From: Camillea tinctor
Taxonomy: Eukaryota; Ascomycota; Sordariomycetes; Xylariales; Xylariaceae
Direction: 5' to 3'
Length of the DNA: 64,000 nucleotides
Assembly (NCBI GenBank): GCA_022578605.1
Contig: MU394052.1
Span: forward strand, 310,001-374,000
In this document: piece after piece, positions 58,009 to 64,000 of the stretch
How positions within the stretch are numbered: the first letter of the stretch is position 1
How the letters are laid out: each line of letters opens with the position of its first letter
Made by a program: the position numbers and the translations under genes
Notes under the pieces: generated by a model
Database searches by the model: none
Told to the model about the DNA's origin: nothing
The model's input: only the letters and a program-made list of their open reading frames with translations

Positions 58009-61000
58009 TTGGTGTATTGGCACGAGAGGTTCTCGTGGCCAGGATGTTGACACAAGGGGGGCCGCGTTGTTTGTGGTATAAAGGGGTGTGGGCGAGAGAG
58101 AGAGCGAAGGCGAAGGCGAGAGCGATGATGTATTCGACTCGACGGTCGGGTACGGTTAAAACGAATGATGGATCGGAGAGCAATTGAACTGCGTGGTAAT
58201 ATCGATTCAAGCACTTCTTTCCCCCCTCTTTTCTGCCCTATAGTTGGGTCGTAGCTGGAATGTAGACAGGCTCGCAAATGGTAGCTCGAATTGGGGTGCA
58301 GGATGGCTGAAAGCGGCTTGTCTTCGCGCGTTTGTTGGAGATCGAGAGCTTCGCTCGAGCGTTGCGTGGAATTGTTCCTGGAAAAATTGGGGCGCTGCAG
58401 GTAGTGTCTTCGAACGAACCGACTGACGCAGCTTTTCCTTTTCCTTTTTTTTCTTCTCCCCTTTCCCACTTTGTGTCAATCAATCTTCAAATATCCGCTT
58501 GTCCAAAAAAAAAAAAAAAAAGTATAAGAATGTCAAGATACAGCGGTGAGTAGTTCTCTCTTTTTTTCGTTATTCGAGTTCTGTGGTTATCCTCAATACC
58601 TGCGGTGTGAGTGATATGAATAGATCAGAGAAAAAAAAAAAAGTGGTAACGGTCGGGCGATTGTTACGATGGTTATTCTTTTTTCGACCTTTGAGGTCCT
58701 TCAACCAACCATCGAATTGAAGAAAAAGGAAAAAAGGGCTGGGTCAACGTTGTTTGGTGGGCAATGGGCAGTGAAGTGGGTAGAGATGGGCAGACTAGAT
58801 GTGCATTTAGGTAGGTGGATACCTATAGTTATGTGGGTCTTCCCTAAAAACCAGATCCAAAGTTCCAAGCTTTTGGTCTGGTCACACCAAAAAGCTACAA
58901 CCTAGCCTAGTACACCACCACCTAGTTCACTACACTAATAGGTACTTGCCTGTAGTAGGTCTTAGTAGTAGCTGACTTCATCCAGGAACCAGCTACAAAA
59001 AAAAAAAAAACATGCCAACCCGCCCTGAGGCTACACATACAAGTCAAATACCTAGTCAATCTTGTCCTGCTGTAACCTTGGTTTAAATCACACAGACAAC
59101 TTCGTTGTTACCTCTCTTATATTCCTACTGCGAACCCGGTCGCACACCTGAAAACTTGAAGACGACGAAATGCAATTCCCCGGACTCCTCCTAACTTAGC
59201 GAGATTCGATTAATGATTTTATTTTAATGATTTCTTGCAGAGACTGATAATGGCGTAAGCCCATCCAAGCGACTAGCCTACGCATGTATTACGATGTAAG
59301 TCATTCCGGCTGTCCGTCCAGGGTCTCTTTTTATGCGCGATGAATTGTACACTTCTACCTACCTAACTCTACAAAGCAGCCGAAGGTTAGGCCTGGTCGT
59401 ATCAAGGCCTGCTGGATGGCTGGCTAATTAATGGTCCAGCTGTCTTCCCTCCTTCAATGCATGACCATTCATGCACCAAACAACACATCTCCGTTCTTTT
59501 GTTTTTTTCTTTCCCCTCGTTCTTCCCGTTGCAATAGCTAATAACTACCAACGACTTGCCGCTCTCGTCGGAATTGTTGTCTTGTACACAAAACCTACAT
59601 AAGAACCTGGCCATTTCATTTGCCCGCCAACTTAAATAACCGTCCATGATTAGCGGGTCTCTTTGAAGATAGTCGGAACTCTAGTTTGCCTAGTGCCGGA
59701 TGCAGATTGGGCTTGCGGTCCCGCGATTGTGGAGTATCAAGTATCGAGTACCCCTCGTCTATACTAGGATGATCCTCAAATAGTACGCATCTCGAGGTCT
59801 CGGATACTCCTTGGCTTGCCCACCTTATAATCTTGGGTGAAATAACCGCTTATGATTTGTTCTCCGCTTCAAAGTTCCTGCTGTAGCTGGAGATGAAGAT
59901 GGATCTCCGGACTCTTTTGTGTGTGTTCTGGCTGGTTACAAAACCACAAACCTGCCCGCTTCTCTTTTTCCGTTTGTTGCACTACTGTGTTATGGTTTTG
60001 GAGAAACAAAGACACGAGTAAACGCGAGGTTGACTTATCGTGGTCGTCCTTCCATTGTCAAATGCGGCTTGGTTCAGGCTTACTATTACCATGTAGGACC
60101 TACCGGCCTACCTATGAATAGAAATAACACTCAGCCTCTATAGCGCCACGTTGTACAGCACATGCTAACCTACATATATAGGTTACTTCTGACCTCCCAC
60201 CTGAGGTTAGGCTAGGTTGGTACATAGCTCAGTACTATGTAGGTTGAGTACATAAGGCACTTACATACGTAACCTACCTGCTTTGCTGTTGCGCCGAGAA
60301 TATGCTAGGCTAGGCATTGGTCGGCGCATAGTTGTAAGCCCATGCCTATTGACCTCCGGTAGTAGTGTAATGTAAAAAAGAGACAACTAGTTGACCTAGT
60401 ATTGTCCTGGATTTGAAACACATTGCAATCGCTAGCCGCCATCGAAGGTGCATTCTTGATTGATATTCGGGTTGCTTGCTGTATGCCGCCGACAAAGCCG
60501 GGCCTGTCTATTAGCTTTTTGTTCCTAACTCTTAATCACGGTCTCATTGGAGACCTTCATTGGAGCTCGGAAATTTGTGAGATCGAGGTTGGCAGGCATA
60601 CCTGGCTCCGAGGTAACCCCCCTTCACCCTCCTTTACACTGGGTTTTGAGGGTAGGCGAGTGATGGGGGGTTTCAGCCACACCTGTGAATCCTCCTAGAT
60701 GACTGGAGCGAGGTTAGATATTCTTGGCACCTCTCACCTACCTCAATTAAGGTGCAGCATCTCGTGCCCAGGTGCCATGCGTGGTTATGTGCCCTACCCA
60801 AAGATAGTAGTAGCAAGAAAAGAGCCGGTTATCCGTCAGTCTTTCATGCAACAAGAAAGTCTGACAAAGTAGAGCCAACCCTAATTGTACGATGACATAC
60901 ACTCCGTACCTAAGGTTAATACACCTAATAGTTGTTTCCAACGTTTCCAACCCGAGATGTTAATCCAACCCCACCACCACCAATACTGCTAGGTTCTAAC

Positions 61001-62047
61001 TCTCTTCCATACTTACCGATGCGAACGTCCTTGAAAGAAACAGAACATGTAGTTTTCTTCTTTTTTTGAAAGGAATACCCCAATCTGTCCGAATATCGTA
61101 TCTACTCAAGATAAGGACATATCAAAGGCGCTACCCCAGCCAACTTAGTCGCAAGTTGCATAGGTAACTACCGAAAAGTACCGGGTAGGCCTGATGATAT
61201 GCTTAGGTATAAGCTTTGCTGTCGTTGGCCGTGGCAATCTGATCATCAAACTGGGGCCTTCTCGTAAATTCGTATTCCAAAGCAGAACAGTTGGGTCTAC
61301 CCAAAGCTAGAATACGAGTATAGTCATGGGGAAATATGGACTTTATGGAGGCAAAAGGTGGACAGCATGAAGGCGGATCGGTTATATAAGCCACCGACAG
61401 CACTGTTCAAGTCTGGCGCTCATCACGAGCCGACATGATCCTTTGGAGGGGTGGTGCACGTCCGTCGCACGTGTAAGGAACGCAGGGACCCCCAAGGCTG
61501 TGATGAGCAGGCTGAACAATCAGCTGATTGATGTGGTAGTTTGCACTAGAAGAGCCATGTGATTAAGGGTCCTTGGGAGAGCTGGCAGGATTGGGAAGAG
61601 GTTTGTCGATGAGTACGCCCATCTGCCTGAACATCATTGACCGCCTTTGGTCGGCGAGGCGAGACAGGTCGAGGGCATATGTCATCGCGGGACCTCTCGC
61701 ATACTAAGTCGTAAGGTAGGTTGGTTACCAAGAGGGTGAAGGATGCATACAGCCAACAGCTGACTACTTTAGGGGAAACACCCGACCCACCCGGAACCGG
61801 GTTTGCGGAGTCGATACCGAGGGAGATGACTCGGGGAGGTTGGAGCAGACCGACAGGATGAGGGGAATAAATTGAGTGAATGTGTAGGCTATGGACGTAC
61901 TCCGCAGATCTCCACAAGTCGATGAGACGGTTTGTAGTATTCTGGAGAGGATATCGTGGGGTTGGAGAGATGCGGGGTGGGCTGTTCGAGAAGGCAGCTA
62001 TAAATCCCGGATGACGCTACTTTACTGAAACATGCATACATGAATCC

Positions 62048-62082
<35 letters not shown>

Positions 62083-63373
62083 CATTACATATTATATAGA
62101 GTATATATAGTACTTGCTGGGAGTGTATACATTAAGTAACACTATCTGATTGAATATACTTCCTAAGTATAACTAGACCAACCTAGGTTATATTGAAGTA
62201 GGTTAGGTGATTAACCTTATAGTATGGGAGGATTGATCTAACTGTTAGTCAATTTCACATGTAGTTCTGAGACCTACTAAGCAGAACCTTACTAGCATTG
62301 GCAACCATAAAGTTCTCATGGACATAGAGGCATAGTAGTACTGGTATAGATTGGTAGGTAACTAGGTAGGCAATTAGGTTACATACAGAGTCGCGATTGA
62401 TGTAAGAAAAAGAGGAGAAGGATCAAGGATGAACAGATAAGGTTAAGATATCTCTAGATCTTTTTCTGTCTGTTCACAAACTCTCGAGGGCGAATCGACA
62501 TTACCTGATTAATGTTCGCTGCACAACTACGTCGTCATGCATCTACTAAACTACAGTTGTGGGGAAGAAAGCAAGGGGAGGGGAGAGTGCGGGTCGCGCG
62601 TTACGTTGGTTCTTGGGTGTCCATGGCAGCTTTTTTCGGCCACATCGGGCCTAGCACTGATGCCGCTTTTGCTTAGGCTCGGCTCAGTCTAACTTCAGTC
62701 ACGTGGCCTGAGCGGCCTAGGGCGATTTATGCACGGTTATGCAAGGAAAACGGATTTCAAACAGAAACGGTCTCTACAGTGGGCAGACCAATGTGGCTTG
62801 TGGCCATGCAGCTTTTGGTGTCGTCCAAATCCGGCCTCCATCTACGCTGTTGTGAGCACCCGGCCGGAATGCCAGCCTGGGAATTCTTCCTTCCGATCCT
62901 GCAATTCAACATAAGCCACCCTCTTTTAAAGGCGTGGCCGGGCGACTCCATAGCTCTGCAATATCGACGACGGTAGATGTTATCAGATTAATGATAGGCC
63001 TATCCTATTAGCGCCCGAGCCGGAAGTAAGCCGCCACCGGCCCGAAGCAGATTTCCGGTCAAACGAACCTTAGAGGACCGATGAGGCTAATGGATAAGGA
63101 GAAGAACACGGCAGTAGCGGTTGGGTTGACAAAACCGGGTGATTGATTGGTCGAATGAGGCCGTCACAGTCTCTGTGTCGTGATCGAATTATTGGAGCAA
63201 AGTTCTGCGGAAAAGCTACCTCTGAACGGTGTTCTCTTGGATTTGACATGATGCGTCCAGAATCGTACTGCGACCTACTGTGTTCGCAAAGAATAGGGAT
63301 GTTTCTTTATACATCAACCGGGGTGTGATGTATAAGGGGCTGAAATCGTACGCAACCTTTCCGCGATTGACCC
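58009..63373. other. Gene-poor region, about 5.4 kb
   Basis: No complete gene is supported. It contains the poly-A run at 58506-58520, TAGGTAGG/ACCTACC stretches (58805-58815, 60240-60290), a (TG)15 microsatellite at 62052-62081, and an isolated plus-strand ATG with a GTGAGT donor near 58530 that may start an unrecognised spliced gene. Open frames of up to 123 codons (61546-61917 minus) show no family motif. Confidence 0.55.
62052..62081. repeat. (TG)15 microsatellite
   Basis: A perfect TG dinucleotide run of 30 bases. Confidence 0.95.
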
Positions 63374-63805
63374 GTGCCGTTCTTTTCCCACCGCTTCACT
63401 CTAGTCCATCAGTTCTGCACAAAGAAGGACTGGGAGACTGAGGTGAAACTTCACGGACTGCGATGGCGAAAAGAAACATGCCCAAACATACGCTGTACCG
63501 AGAAGTTTGAACACGAATACACCTTCGTCTGCCACATGCACGACCTGCATCGTATACCCAAAGAATTGTTGGTGGCCGCTGCGGGCGTGAAAAGAAAAGC
63601 CAGTGTCTTGGGAGATGTCGCGGACCGAAGCCCGAAAAGGGGAAATGCATGGGATGACGCGACGTTCGTTTTTGACCTTTGGTCGTTGGAGACTAATTCG
63701 CCGTACGATATCGGCCAGCAGACACAAGCAGCAGGCCGCAAGTGGACAGAGACCCCAAAGGTCGTCGAAGAGAGGGAGGGACAAAGACCAACCAAATCGG
63801 TATAG
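63374..63805 (+). pseudogene. C2H2-type zinc-finger fragment, incomplete or broken gene
   Basis: An open frame of 143 codons with no ATG near its beginning. It carries one C2H2-like finger, ETCPNIRCTEKFEHEYTFVC followed by HMHDLHRIPKELL, with spacing C-x4-C-x12-H-x4-H; HMHDLHRIP resembles the terminal finger of large fungal C2H2 proteins. Downstream is a basic stretch (KRKASVLGDVADRSPKRG) like a nuclear localisation signal, and the frame ends at TAG 63803-63805. I found no convincing upstream exon carrying the remainder; the preceding 800 bases hold only short frames. It may be the last exon of a gene whose earlier exons are degraded, or a relic. The start given is the limit of the open frame, not a start codon. 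Confidence 0.4.
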
Positions 63806-64000
63806 GGGGTCCCTTTTTCAAGATCCAAATTCAGGATATATATTTCAGAGGGGTGACCATCCTTTACTACACGGCTTACAAGTCACGAACTCGCCTGATC
63901 TTTATTTCAACGAAGTAGGGTTGAAAAGCCCATCATTCGTTACCGGAGTTCTAGACTACAGTATATCCCAATCTTCTCGCAGTCAGTCTGTGCTGCCATC
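63806..64000. other. Window end, no feature seen
   Basis: 195 bases of unremarkable sequence after the C2H2 fragment; nothing recognised. Confidence 0.6.

Overview
The window comes from a filamentous ascomycete, most likely a Sordariomycete. Short introns (51 to 268 nt) with GTRNGT donors, CTAAC/CTAAT branch sites and YAG acceptors interrupt most genes. The gene set (UDP-galactopyranose mutase, a group X hybrid histidine kinase, a Chs7-like chaperone, Nce101, an intronless HPPD) is typical of moulds. The class assignment is inference, resting partly on the abundance of TAGGTAGG/ACCTACCT-type tetranucleotide repeats in the intergenic DNA. There are no bacterial-type operons, no CRISPR array, and no convincing tRNA, rRNA or intact transposon.

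Layout. At 0.57-2.15 kb lies a very GC-rich plus-strand gene of a conserved ascomycete family, followed after one in-frame TAG by a His/Pro-rich reading frame. From 2.2 to 10.2 kb there is no supportable gene. At 10.2-11.7 kb (minus) is a low-complexity protein with a charged helical segment. From 11.8 to 27.1 kb is a second, 15-kb gene desert full of microsatellites. The region 27.1-58.0 kb is normally dense. It holds a 2545-aa group X hybrid histidine kinase (minus), UDP-galactopyranose mutase (minus), a triose-phosphate-translocator-family transporter (plus), ribosomal protein eL27 (minus), the small Nce101 gene (plus), a TTC36-like TPR protein (minus), 4-hydroxyphenylpyruvate dioxygenase (plus), the TFIIH subunit Ssl1 (minus) and a six-exon Chs7-like membrane protein (minus). 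The last 6 kb is gene-poor, with a C2H2-type zinc-finger fragment near 63.4-63.8 kb.

The genes do not form a biosynthetic cluster; they are housekeeping, cell-wall and signalling genes in scattered order. Three have cell-envelope roles (galactofuranose precursor supply, Chs7-like chaperone, Nce101 secretion). The histidine kinase probably feeds the HOG/oxidative-stress phosphorelay. Divergent pairs that may share promoters are eL27/Nce101, TTC36-like/HPPD and UGM/transporter. Most gene models were rebuilt by joining exons by eye at splice sites that keep frame and family sequence. Each rebuilt coding length is a multiple of three. The most informative oddities are the kinase-like domain lacking catalytic residues, an in-frame pair of alternative introns in the same gene, several micro-exons, and the large gene deserts.
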